Shown: positions 12,997 through 23,920 of the stretch, one piece after another
Numbering within the stretch: position 1 is the first letter of the stretch
How the letters are laid out: each line of letters starts with the position of its first letter
Source of the DNA: Schistosoma mansoni
Lineage: Eukaryota; Platyhelminthes; Trematoda; Strigeidida; Schistosomatidae
Direction: 5' to 3'
Length of the DNA stretch: 64,000 nt
Assembly: GCF_000237925.1 (NCBI RefSeq)
Contig: NC_031502.1
Location: 48,399,283 to 48,463,282, forward strand
The notes under the pieces: generated by a model
Databases searched by the model: none
Seen by the model: the letters and a program-made list of their open reading frames with translations, nothing else
Told to the model about the DNA's origin: nothing
Made by a program: the position numbers and the translations under genes

Positions 12997-13300
12997 GATA
13001 GCCACTTGCTTGTGCAATGGGGTGAAGTTGAAATTCACTTAGTATTGTTTGTTAACCAATGATAATTGCGCAAATTGTAAGAATTTACGGAAAATGGAAA
13101 TAGTGACAAAACTAATCACAAGATAATTCTTGTTTAAATATCCACACAACTAAAGACCTCTTTTGGGAAAATATTCCTGCGTTATGCCTTCCCAATTCAG
13201 GTAGGATAGTACTCCCATAGAACGTGTTTTAAAAACAGTCACTGTAGCGGCATTTGAAGTATGGAATTCGAAGTGACATTATTGGGTGACCTCACGTTCT

Positions 13301-13921
13301 GCGTTAAGATAGGCGAAACAGGTTTAAGCATGTAGAGAGTTCATCGTTAAGGATTTGAGAAAAAGTTCTCACCAACCTTGTTCTCACACATTGGACACGA
13401 TTGAGTTTTCCAGGATCCTTAAGAAGGCATGGATCAGCCGCTTGGGTTTAATACTTTGGTGCCTTCTGCAATGCAATATGCAGCTGTTATGATGTTGTGA
13501 CTTGCTGTAACACTCAAGTCAGACTTTTTTGAACCGCGTTCAATCGATATACTGTTTCAGTACACTAGTACTTACAGCATTAGCACACTCTTTCTACAAT
13601 TAATTTCTAGGCACCAACTTGGAGACCATTCAATGAATTTGTCTAAGTCAAGTTGAATATAAGCACGATTAGTATCAATACTTATTGTCCTCCAGATTTT
13701 GACACTCTCGGCGGACAATGGTGTTGATGACTTAGACAGTCACAGTAATTCACAGAAGTAGGAGAAAAAGCAGAGGACATGAAGTGGGCTCCATAGGTAC
13801 CCCACCTTCAAAAGATTTCAACTCAGATAGTATCTCGTTCAGCAACACAGTCCGTCACAGGCTGCAGAAGACGTTTATTATCCTTTATTGTATAACACTT
13901 GTGATTCCAATCATTACTCTT
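13301..13921. other. Left flank of the palindrome, no gene seen
   Basis: No convincing coding sequence. The stretch at about 13700-13810 reads on the reverse strand as GVPMEPTSCPLLFLLL, which may be an old repeat. Position 13922 is where the left arm begins abruptly inside a TRAP-alpha exon. Confidence 0.4.
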
Positions 13922-14597
13922 GACGTCGTGAAATAAACCTGCCTGTCGGAAAAATTTCATCTCTTGTGGCTTCCTTGGCTAATGCCAATCCGACAAACGG
14001 TGAACAATTCAAACTAGATTTTATAGAAGGGGCACTTCACTATCCTATGTACTATGACTATCACATTCAGAACTTCACCAAGCAACGCCTCCATGAGACA
14101 TTAGAACCCGGTCAAGAGGTTTGTTTGGTTTCGTTACCAAAAAATTTCTAGACTTCCCTTTATTACAGATTCAAACCCGCTCTCGAATTAGCCGGTCGAT
14201 CTTTTGACCTGTCTATTGTTGTTTACTATCACGACAATAATGACATTTATTATGCTCATAAGTTATTTAATCAAACTGTTAACGTGAGTTATTTATACTT
14301 TGTAATCGTTCCCTGCAGTTATTTGAAATCGAAGAAGGTGTAGACACTGAAATGATTTTCTTGGTTATCTTAGTAATTGCCTTGAGTATAGCAATTCTAA
14401 TTGGTATCTGGCACTGGTTCACCTCAATCGCTCAAAAAAGACAGCCGGTCAAAAATTCTTCAAAAGTGGTAGAAAACGATGGTGAAAATGCAGTCGAAAA
14501 CGAATACCTGGCACTAATAAAAAATAAGCCTCAAATTAAAAAAGGTAGTTTATCGTTTGGAAAAGTTGAATCATCTTTTATGCTACACTTGGTTTAA
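13922..14597 (+). pseudogene. Truncated duplicate of TRAP-alpha (SSR1)
   Basis: This is the left-arm copy of the translocon-associated protein alpha gene. It lacks the signal peptide, the acidic N-terminus and the promoter, because the duplication starts inside exon 1. The remaining exons are 13922-14118, 14152-14283 and 14319-14597, separated by introns of 33 and 35 nt, all open. They retain the luminal segment (YPMYYDYHIQNFT, FNQTVN), the membrane span (IFLVILVIALSIAILIGIW) and the basic tail. One base differs from the full copy (Lys for Arg in NFTKQRL). A downstream Met (13966) could in principle start a short protein, but without a signal sequence it would not enter the ER. It is very likely non-functional unless fused to an upstream exon. 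Confidence 0.85.
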
Positions 14598-16849
14598 ACA
14601 AGAGCATGTTGCATTAAATCAGTGTTGCCTGTCTTAAATATTTATCGCGTTCGAAGACCAATTGTTTGTCTAAGGTCAATGCGTAATGTAATCTGCAAAG
14701 ATTTAACAATCTCCACAACCTTATGGCAATCTACTCTTTGTTACTTTTTTTGTAGATCGCTCTGACCATATAATTCGTCGGCACCAGGGTAGACGCTAAA
14801 TAACCGAAGAGAGTACATACTTCAGCTCAACTGCTTTCGATTTCCTCACTCGTGTACACATGTCATCTGTAAAAATCTGTATACAATCTCTTCATTTTTA
14901 AACTGTCTCCGCCCTAGAACATATACTTTGTGTTTAATGTGACCACTGTTTTTCTTTCTGTACTGTTTGATAAGTCTGTAGTTGTCCCTGCCAATAAAAC
15001 CCTATCTGGTCAAATATTTACTGTTCTAGCACTTCGTAAGTGTTCTTGGGAATAAGTTCAACTTGTTATGTTTTTTGGAGTATTAAACTCATATTAACCA
15101 ATTGTACTCAAGTGGTACGATTTAGTGGTAGTTACATACTTTTGGCTATTCTGTGTGAGTTCTACTCAATCAAAACATCACATACATTTCAGTTACTTGT
15201 GCGAATATTTCTCGGCCTAGTGACACTTCAGGTTCCGGATGTCTTGTCCCACTGCAAATTAATCGTTTGCGATCTGTGACATTTCCTTTCACTTACATAT
15301 CAAACACTTTAAGACAATGTACAAATTAGTTTATATGACCAGTCACTTTGATTGAAATGACTTACTGACATATCGGACAATATTTAAAGAAAAGGAAGCA
15401 TTATGAGAAAAATAAGAAAATAGTGTCACTGGTCCTTATCAGTGTTTCTATTTGATATACGCAGGATCCGGGTTAAAAACCTCGGTATTCGTGGCCGAAA
15501 CTTTGATGCAAAAGACCGGAGGATAGTTATAGGATACCAGAGGATCCAAACAATGACCTGTAAAAAGAAAAGATGTCACACTTTTCACAATCGTCCAAAA
15601 GCTTTTAAACTCGGTTTAAACAATTTATAAGATAAATTTAGCCGAATCTTCTTAATTTAGAGTTGGTAAGACAAGTTACGTTAATTGCGACTGTTGAGTC
15701 TTAAAATTTTAGTCTTGGTGGCATCCTTGAACAGTTAAAGAACAATGATGTTAGTTTTCATAGCGCAGAGTATTTACTGTAGTTTTAATTAGAATCAAAA
15801 CTTTTGGTGTAATATGACCTCAAAAGATTCTACTACATATTGTTACTTAGTTGCCTATGTTTTCTCAACAACAAACCACGATAAATCTCCATTTGGAACT
15901 CCCACGAATCATAGGTTTGTTTTAAAAAGGTTAGAGGAACTTTGTGATGGTGAATATTTGCAGCTCAGGAGGACTTTGCAGTTGTGTTTTAAGCTGAGTA
16001 ATTTCATCTTGGAGTTTCCGGTGTCTTTTCAGGCAGAATCATTAGAACGTACTTCAGGAAAAGTGTGCTGCTAAAATCTCTTCACAACCAACCACCGAGA
16101 ATGTACCATGAATGGAAATATCCAAACTAATACTCAGTGATCACTATCGGATCCTACCAATGATTCATCACTTTTAAAGTTTCAACTCTATGATGATGGT
16201 CATATGTGTGGTGAACAAGTGTGCACAACTAAACATTACTGTTCAACAAGTCATAAGTGAGGGTGTATTATTAGGTAGCATAGCTGTTATATAGATACAA
16301 TGGCTTAGTGTTGAAAGCACTTTTAACTAACAGATATTCAATGTTCCGTTGGTTGGGTAGCATTATTGGCCTCATACGAGTGCCTCTCAGAGCTACATAA
16401 ATAAAACTGCGCTTAGCCAATTATGTGACTAATTAAGCACTGCTGACACCAAGTATCGTATTAATTGTTCGTTGGCGGAAAATAAGCGCACTGCTCATGA
16501 TGGTTATGTGCTCACGTCGTGTATGTATTAATCACATCTTTACCGACTGGTATTAATTCATTATAATAACAATTCATGCTTTTACTACATAATCAAAACA
16601 CATGGTTTAAGTTTGCATCTAGATAAATTCATTTTTATTACATAAGTATTGACGATATGGATTTATTTTGAGAATCAAGGCAATTTAGTTATCATGTATG
16701 ATGAATGGATTTCGCTACTATCAATACATGTTATGATACTTTAGTTGAGTCTTGTGAATGTACTTATCGGGATGATCTGGTTTTTTGTTAACAATTAAGT
16801 GAGTCTTTGGTGTGTCTGATTGATTGGTAAATACCTGCTTAACTAAACG
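14598..16849. other. Left-arm DNA between the two gene copies; orphan candidate exons on the minus strand
   Basis: This is the mirror of 21669-23920. Besides non-coding sequence, two candidate exon-like pieces are visible on the minus strand. One is near 15435-15553, after a TTTCTTTTTACAG acceptor (VIVWILWYPITILRSF, then ASKFRPRIPRFLTRIL). The other is near 15960-16040, with a coiled-coil-like KLQDEITQLKTQLQ. They could be alternative 3' exons of the ARL6IP1-like gene, part of another gene, or chance. I recognise no family. Confidence 0.3.
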
Positions 16850-17510
16850 TTAAGTGCAAACCGAAGCATTTAGGCTTACTTTCTAAAAGTTAAAGATTGA
16901 GAAAAATCTTACCATTAATATTCCTTTAGGATGCAGATTTGGTGCGATGAAGCAAACGAGTATTAAGAGATAAACCAGACACAAATCACTAGTATGTATT
17001 CCAACAAATCCAACTATGCACAAAAGAGATGAACTAGTTAAGAAATGTAGAGTCGCGTTTCTATATCGAACTCTATGCACAAAAACAAGGAAGTTTATCA
17101 GTACATGACGCATGTGGACAAGACGTCTACAAAAATTCCAATAACACCAGTGATCTTCGTAACTTGGAGGCTTATTGAACATTCTGCGGTTTAGTTAATT
17201 ATTTGATAAGTGGATCTTACCTAGACAAAACTAAAGGTCCGAAGTAATCTATTGAGCTTAAAAGCAATCCTGAACAACCCATAACAAACAGGATAGGTGG
17301 TTCGTATACGTGAACCAGCAAAAACAAAATAGTGATTGCAAATATTACAAGCAATGTTGATCGAGGATTTTTCCAACTCAGTATATTCTCAGATTTTACT
17401 ATTAAACTGAACCAGTCTTCAAGATCCAACATCAGACTTTTTATTTCTGGTTCTCCAACTATGTTTCTCTCGATTTCGAAGACGTCCTGTGTTCTTCTAA
17501 GAGTCTTCAT
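16850..17510 (-). CDS. ARL6IP1: ARL6IP1-like ER-shaping protein, left-arm copy
   Basis: This is the mirror copy, with exons 17221-17510, 16913-17183 and 16850-16882. All exons and splice sites are intact. The only coding difference seen is one base (Leu for Ser in HTSDLCLVY, codon at 16982-16984). Duplicated flanking DNA extends about 980 bp upstream of the start codon on both sides. Both copies may therefore carry the same proximal promoter and both could be expressed. The two copies are transcribed away from each other, out of the palindrome centre. Confidence 0.86.
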
Positions 17511-17697
17511 TGCAGTAGAATAGATCAGTAGATTATTACGAAGCTTGTATTATTTACAACATTTTGCCTAGAAAGATATTCCAAGCACTAAAATTAGTAT
17601 ATGAGACAATCACATTTTCAATTATCGTTAGTATTTAAACGTGAAAACGCTGATAGATTGATTCCTGGTTCCTTCGGGATATTAAGTCCCTCAATAG

Positions 17698-18350
17698 TCA
17701 TGGTACATTGCTAACTAGCTTTTCCAGTCTATCCGTAGTTCCTGTACAGAATTGGAAGTGTACAAAGTGCTGTAGCACTCTAATGCCATAATCAATGTAA
17801 AGTGTAAGGAGGGGGCAACGGCCTATTAACGTATACCGTCGCATATCAGGGACTTCATGATTTTCGAGGGTACTGAGAGAAGTGCTACCAGTAGGTTCGC
17901 CGCCGTTTTTGTTTGTTGGGACATTAAGACCTAACGATAAAGAAACACTGGTCTCGGCTTGTCGAAGAGAGGTCGCATGACGGAATAAGCTTTTTGGATT
18001 GCAGATAAATTTACCGAGTAGCTTTATCTGATACTGAAGGTTGTCTTCTCTAATCACAATTGTGCATTGGTTCCTTGCTTGTTTGAACTGCCTATATTTG
18101 CTGTTGTCACCAGTTCGTCTATATTCCTCCCAGCAGTGCCTTTTGCGTCTTAGCAATCGAAAAGTGCGATTCTTGATGACTGTCTTTTGGCATCGTTGGT
18201 TGAACAGACTGCTTTGTAGCACATAAGGTCTGGTACAGTAGGAAATCCCAATGAGCGTTCACACCAAGTTGAGAGTGGGCTTCCCAGTCTACTTGCTGTA
18301 AATTGACCTGTAAAGTTGGCACGTCCGACGGTTTTTAGTACCAGCATCCT
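17698..18350 (-). mobile_element. CR1-like LINE fragment in the left arm
   Basis: The reverse strand contains WEAHSQLGVNAHWDFL, then LLRRKRHCWEEYRRTGD, YRQFKQARNQC and NPKSLFRHATSLRQ. This is the linker region that lies between endonuclease and reverse transcriptase in CR1/jockey-type elements. A frame change lies between the first and second parts, and neither catalytic domain is present. It was carried along when the arm was duplicated, so it predates the palindrome. Confidence 0.65.
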
Positions 18351-18494
18351 TTGTTAGCGGGATGTCTTAGCTCAAATTCCCTGATAAGGTTGAAGGTCAC
18401 GACGGAGTGACTGCTTCTCCCCAGAGGAGCCAGGATTGAGAGGTTGTCAATTGGAAATTATTTATATTAGGCCATGCCTTATACGTTTTTAGAG

Positions 18495-20023
18495 TTTTTT
18501 GTTGCCCACGCCTTTTTTAGCAGTGGAAAATGCATTGCTGCAGTATCTCATGAGATCTTCTAGGATGTAAGTGGTGGATGTAATGTGGGTTTTTTTCAAT
18601 GCGGAATTCTTCGCTGCCGACAAACCTCACTTGTAATCTTTACTTCGATTAGAAAAAACAACTGGCCAATTATTTTCAGCAAATTTTGAAAGTTGCATAA
18701 AGCAGTGCATCATTTGAAAAGTCTCATTACATCAAGGTCTTTAATCAAGCTGCAACAGTCGTAAGTAATTCCGTTCGTAGTTGTGTTTCTCGGTCTATGA
18801 ATTGCTTTTAAATATTTACAATTTAGTTCTTTTAAATAAATTTCATATAATACAGTTGGGTGAATATTCTCTCTCTTTATATATGTATATATATATATAC
18901 TCTATATAATCGCGGGCATCAAAATGTCGAAGCAAATAAAATAAAATGGCCTTATTCACTCTTCAAATCATATTTGGGGTCGCTATGATTAGTATATACT
19001 GATAAGAGCATGCACATTATCTGTTTATTGTTTAAGCGCATCAGTTCACCAAATCCCATAAGTCTTTCTTATTTACCTAATTTTCTCTTAACTGTATCAA
19101 GCAGAATTGCAAAAATGCTCCCCTGTCTTTTGGTCTCAATTTTGATACAATGAACTGCTTCTAGTATCTGAAGTATTCTGCTTTAATTTATGAGTTCTAA
19201 AAAGTAATCGTCCACACTCAAAGATTGGCTTCCCACGAGTTGTGAACTTCAGAAGCACACATCAAGACTCTTTAGAATCTAAAATCGTTAACTCGCGTTG
19301 TAGTGTCGGTTACTATGCTAAGGCCACATAACTTGTTCACAGTCATGGCACGCACGAAGCAGACCACTCGTAAGAGTACAGGTAGGAAGGCACCCAGGAA
19401 GCATTTGTCCACTAAAGCTGCACGGAAAAGTACACCAGCTACAGGTGGTGTTAAAAACCACATCGTTATCGTCCTGGAACAGTAGCCTTACGTAAGACTC
19501 GCCGTTACCAACTTATTCTAGCTTCTAGACAGGCCAATTTTTCCATTCTTTTTGAGTTACGTTTTGACCTTGTAAATTATTTGCTTATCAATCTTGACTG
19601 TTTCCATGTGAGCGTATTTGTGTGCACTTCTTATCTTACTCATCATATGTCTGTAGCTTATTTTTGTCTGACTATAAATATCGATTGGCGCTTGGTTAGA
19701 TTTAATTAGCTCACACTCCTTCCTTGTGCATCATTTCGCTTCTCTCTCTTCTCTTCGCATCATCCGTCTCATTGTCAGTCCGAATCGATGAGTGTAAACA
19801 ATATGCGTATCCGAAAATCCATTCTCGTATTTGACTTATTTAGTTCCGTTACTTAGTAACGTGATTTCAGTTAATAATTATATACGAGAATAGTCAGGAT
19901 GTATTTATTTTAACAGATAAACATTGGTACATGCGGGCACCAGATATATATGCGCCAGGATGTATAATTCAATGACAATTATTCACACGGTCCAAATGGA
20001 CTCAGATATTGGGCTACAAAAAC
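18495..20023. other. Palindrome spacer (loop)
   Basis: This is 1.53 kb of unique sequence between the arms. It contains a TA-rich microsatellite (about 18878-18902) and a histone H3 pseudogene (19345-19515). The right end (about 19900-19960) carries the 3' end of a repeat also found at 340-655 and 37.55 kb. The rest shows nothing coding. Confidence 0.7.
19345..19515 (+). pseudogene. Histone H3 pseudogene fragment
   Basis: [20 protein letters not shown], then [16 protein letters not shown], matches the N-terminal tail of histone H3, with several substitutions (A7T, G12R, Q19H, A21S, A29T). After GGVK one extra base in an A run shifts the frame. In the other frame [19 protein letters not shown] continues to about H3 residue 56, where similarity ends. 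The histone fold is missing, so no functional histone can be made. It is a truncated, frameshifted relic in the loop of the palindrome. A processed or partial gene copy is likely. Confidence 0.9.
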
Positions 20024-20169
20024 CTCTAAAAACGTATAAGGCATGGCCTAATATAAATAATTTCCAATTGACAACCTCTCAATCCTGGCTCCTCTGGGGA
20101 GAAGCAGTCACTCCGTCGTGACCTTCAACCTTATCAGGGAATTTGAGCTAAGACATCCCGCTAACAAAG

Positions 20170-20820
20170 GATGCTGGTACTAAAAACCGTCGGACGTGCC
20201 AACTTTACAGGTCAATTTACAGCAAGTAGACTGGGAAGCCCACTCTCAACTTGGTGTGAACGCTCATTGGGATTTCCTACTGTACCAGACCTTATGTGCT
20301 ACAAAGCAGTCTGTTCAACCAACGATGCCAAAAGACAGTCATCAAGAATCGCACTTTTCGATTGCTAAGACGCAAAAGGCACTGCTGGGAGGAATATAGA
20401 CGAACTGGTGACAACAGCAAATATAGGCAGTTCAAACAAGCAAGGAACCAATGCACAATTGTGATTAGAGAAGACAACCTTCAGTATCAGATAAAGCTAC
20501 TCGGTAAATTTATCTGCAATCCAAAAAGCTTATTCCGTCATGCGACCTCTCTTCGACAAGCCGAGACCAGTGTTTCTTTATCGTTAGGTCTTAATGTCCC
20601 AACAAACAAAAACGGCGGCGAACCTACTGGTAGCACTTCTCTCAGTACCCTCGAAAATCATGAAGTCCCTGATATGCGACGGTATACGTTAATAGGCCGT
20701 TGCCCCCTCCTTACACTTTACATTGATTATGGCATTAGAGTGCTACAGCACTTTGTACACTTCCAATTCTGTACAGGAACTACGGATAGACTGGAAAAGC
20801 TAGTTAGCAATGTACCATGA
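20170..20820 (+). mobile_element. CR1-like LINE fragment in the right arm
   Basis: This is the mirror of the left-arm copy, with the same motifs (LLRRKRHCWEEYRRTGD, NPKSLFRHATSLRQ), the same frame change and no base difference noticed. The inner boundary of the palindrome arm lies just upstream, near 20024. Confidence 0.65.
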
Positions 20821-21007
20821 CTATTGAGGGACTTAATATCCCGAAGGAACCAGGAATCAATCTATCAGCGTTTTCACGTTTAAATACTAACGATAATTGA
20901 AAATGTGATTGTCTCATATACTAATTTTAGTGCTTGGAATATCTTTCTAGGCAAAATGTTGTAAATAATACAAGCTTCGTAATAATCTACTGATCTATTC
21001 TACTGCA

Positions 21008-21668
21008 ATGAAGACTCTTAGAAGAACACAGGACGTCTTCGAAATCGAGAGAAACATAGTTGGAGAACCAGAAATAAAAAGTCTGATGTTGGATCTTGAA
21101 GACTGGTTCAGTTTAATAGTAAAATCTGAGAATATACTGAGTTGGAAAAATCCTCGATCAACATTGCTTGTAATATTTGCAATCACTATTTTGTTTTTGC
21201 TGGTTCACGTATACGAACCACCTATCCTGTTTGTTATGGGTTGTTCAGGATTGCTTTTAAGCTCAATAGATTACTTCGGACCTTTAGTTTTGTCTAGGTA
21301 AGATCCACTTATCAAATAATTAACTAAACCGCAGAATGTTCAATAAGCCTCCAAGTTACGAAGATCACTGGTGTTATTGGAATTTTTGTAGACGTCTTGT
21401 CCACATGCGTCATGTACTGATAAACTTCCTTGTTTTTGTGCATAGAGTTCGATATAGAAACGCGACTCTACATTTCTTAACTAGTTCATCTCTTTTGTGC
21501 ATAGTTGGATTTGTTGGAATACATACTAGTGATTCGTGTCTGGTTTATCTCTTAATACTCGTTTGCTTCATCGCACCAAATCTGCATCCTAAAGGAATAT
21601 TAATGGTAAGATTTTTCTCAATCTTTAACTTTTAGAAAGTAAGCCTAAATGCTTCGGTTTGCACTTAA
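21008..21668 (+). CDS. ARL6IP1: ARL6IP1-like ER-shaping protein, right-arm copy
   Basis: ARL6IP1 is a small ER membrane protein with two hairpin-forming hydrophobic pairs that bend ER tubules. Exons 21008-21297, 21335-21605 and 21636-21668 give 197 residues (human 203), with introns of only 37 and 30 nt and correct GT-AG ends. LMLDLEDWF..ILSWKNP aligns with the human LEEQLQGW..VLRWERAW start. The first hydrophobic pair is LLVIFAITILFLLVHVY and FVMGCSGLLLSSIDY. A hydrophilic segment rich in His, Arg and Trp follows (residues about 98-140). The second pair is FLTSSSLLCIVGFVGIH and CLVYLLILVCFIAPN, then HPKGILMK, equivalent to the human NQHGIILK. The C-terminus (VSLNASVCT) is short and lacks the lysine-rich ER signal of vertebrates, so the last exon is the least certain. 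It lies tail-to-tail with SSR1. Confidence 0.88.
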
Positions 21669-23920
21669 CGTTTAGTTAAGCAGGTATTTACCAATCAATC
21701 AGACACACCAAAGACTCACTTAATTGTTAACAAAAAACCAGATCATCCCGATAAGTACATTCACAAGACTCAACTAAAGTATCATAACATGTATTGATAG
21801 TAGCGAAATCCATTCATCATACATGATAACTAAATTGCCTTGATTCTCAAAATAAATCCATATCGTCAATACTTATGTAATAAAAATGAATTTATCTAGA
21901 TGCAAACTTAAACCATGTGTTTTGATTATGTAGTAAAAGCATGAATTGTTATTATAATGAATTAATACCAGTCGGTAAAGATGTGATTAATACATACACG
22001 ACGTGAGCACATAACCATCATGAGCAGTGCGCTTATTTTCCGCCAACGAACAATTAATACGATACTTGGTGTCAGCAGTGCTTAATTAGTCACATAATTG
22101 GCTAAGCGCAGTTTTATTTATGTAGCTCTGAGAGGCACTCGTATGAGGCCAATAATGCTACCCAACCAACGGAACATTGAATATCTGTTAGTTAAAAGTG
22201 CTTTCAACACTAAGCCATTGTATCTATATAACAGCTATGCTACCTAATAATACACCCTCACTTATGACTTGTTGAACAGTAATGTTTAGTTGTGCACACT
22301 TGTTCACCACACATATGACCATCATCATAGAGTTGAAACTTTAAAAGTGATGAATCATTGGTAGGATCCGATAGTGATCACTGAGTATTAGTTTGGATAT
22401 TTCCATTCATGGTACATTCTCGGTGGTTGGTTGTGAAGAGATTTTAGCAGCACACTTTTCCTGAAGTACGTTCTAATGATTCTGCCTGAAAAGACACCGG
22501 AAACTCCAAGATGAAATTACTCAGCTTAAAACACAACTGCAAAGTCCTCCTGAGCTGCAAATATTCACCATCACAAAGTTCCTCTAACCTTTTTAAAACA
22601 AACCTATGATTCGTGGGAGTTCCAAATGGAGATTTATCGTGGTTTGTTGTTGAGAAAACATAGGCAACTAAGTAACAATATGTAGTAGAATCTTTTGAGG
22701 TCATATTACACCAAAAGTTTTGATTCTAATTAAAACTACAGTAAATACTCTGCGCTATGAAAACTAACATCATTGTTCTTTAACTGTTCAAGGATGCCAC
22801 CAAGACTAAAATTTTAAGACTCAACAGTCGCAATTAACGTAACTTGTCTTACCAACTCTAAATTAAGAAGATTCGGCTAAATTTATCTTATAAATTGTTT
22901 AAACCGAGTTTAAAAGCTTTTGGACGATTGTGAAAAGTGTGACATCTTTTCTTTTTACAGGTCATTGTTTGGATCCTCTGGTATCCTATAACTATCCTCC
23001 GGTCTTTTGCATCAAAGTTTCGGCCACGAATACCGAGGTTTTTAACCCGGATCCTGCGTATATCAAATAGAAACACTGATAAGGACCAGTGACACTATTT
23101 TCTTATTTTTCTCATAATGCTTCCTTTTCTTTAAATATTGTCCGATATGTCAGTAAGTCATTTCAATCAAAGTGACTGGTCATATAAACTAATTTGTACA
23201 TTGTCTTAAAGTGTTTGATATGTAAGTGAAAGGAAATGTCACAGATCGCAAACGATTAATTTGCAGTGGGACAAGACATCCGGAACCTGAAGTGTCACTA
23301 GGCCGAGAAATATTCGCACAAGTAACTGAAATGTATGTGATGTTTTGATTGAGTAGAACTCACACAGAATAGCCAAAAGTATGTAACTACCACTAAATCG
23401 TACCACTTGAGTACAATTGGTTAATATGAGTTTAATACTCCAAAAAACATAACAAGTTGAACTTATTCCCAAGAACACTTACGAAGTGCTAGAACAGTAA
23501 ATATTTGACCAGATAGGGTTTTATTGGCAGGGACAACTACAGACTTATCAAACAGTACAGAAAGAAAAACAGTGGTCACATTAAACACAAAGTATATGTT
23601 CTAGGGCGGAGACAGTTTAAAAATGAAGAGATTGTATACAGATTTTTACAGATGACATGTGTACACGAGTGAGGAAATCGAAAGCAGTTGAGCTGAAGTA
23701 TGTACTCTCTTCGGTTATTTAGCGTCTACCCTGGTGCCGACGAATTATATGGTCAGAGCGATCTACAAAAAAAGTAACAAAGAGTAGATTGCCATAAGGT
23801 TGTGGAGATTGTTAAATCTTTGCAGATTACATTACGCATTGACCTTAGACAAACAATTGGTCTTCGAACGCGATAAATATTTAAGACAGGCAACACTGAT
23901 TTAATGCAACATGCTCTTGT
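21669..23920. other. Right-arm DNA between ARL6IP1-like and SSR1; orphan candidate exons
   Basis: This holds the same content as the left arm. A coiled-coil-like segment KLQDEITQLKTQLQ is at about 22478-22560 on the plus strand. A candidate exon begins after TTTCTTTTTACAG near 22964, reads VIVWILWYPITILRSF and ends at a stop near 23095. No family was recognised. Confidence 0.3.

Larger units (their letters stand above)
12696..13057 (-). mobile_element. Sm-alpha-type SINE (335 bp unit) with target-site duplication
   Basis: The word AAATTCACTTAGT occurs at 12696 and again 335 bp later at 13031, so the insert is one 335 bp monomer plus the first 27 bp of a second. It is flanked by a perfect 10 bp duplication AATGATAATT (12686-12695 and 13058-13067). 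Removing it restores the surrounding CR1 sequence. On the minus strand it contains a tRNA-like segment and a hammerhead ribozyme. The unit length matches the described Schistosoma Sm-alpha family. Confidence 0.88.
10610..13300 (-). mobile_element. CR1-like LINE, decayed, interrupted by a hammerhead SINE
   Basis: The reverse strand shows the order of a CR1/SR1-type non-LTR element. An endonuclease tail comes first (NYHYCLHNCHLKHMILDHPF, about 12600-12700 plus a part right of 13057). Next is the linker with IQEVQRIYEKHLAQ (about 12300), then reverse-transcriptase blocks (ETKKSAGPNELHP about 12000-12045; LPSKYKPVSLASVVVKII about 11830; VYTDFSKAFDKV about 11640). The C-terminal region has ELWGLPYNEGLQNFDLFTLL and YRRLRGDLISVYRIL (about 10830-10950). 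The reading frame changes several times and has stops. The catalytic YADD position reads LYDND. It is a dead copy. An Sm-alpha SINE splits it at 12696-13057. The right (5') limit is uncertain. Confidence 0.8.
13922..18494 (+). repeat. Left arm of a 10.7 kb palindrome (inverted duplication)
   Basis: This arm is the reverse complement of 20024-24596, with a constant coordinate sum of 38518. In the translated segments compared, only two residues differ, each from one base (14081/24437 and 16983/21535). The outer edge cuts into the first exon of TRAP-alpha. The inner edge lies in a LINE-related sequence, after which similarity falls off within about 20 bp. Confidence 0.95.

Noticed and set aside
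19272-19463. Reverse-strand open frame opposite the H3 relic
   Set aside because: It is the shadow of the histone sequence on the other strand and has no motifs of its own.
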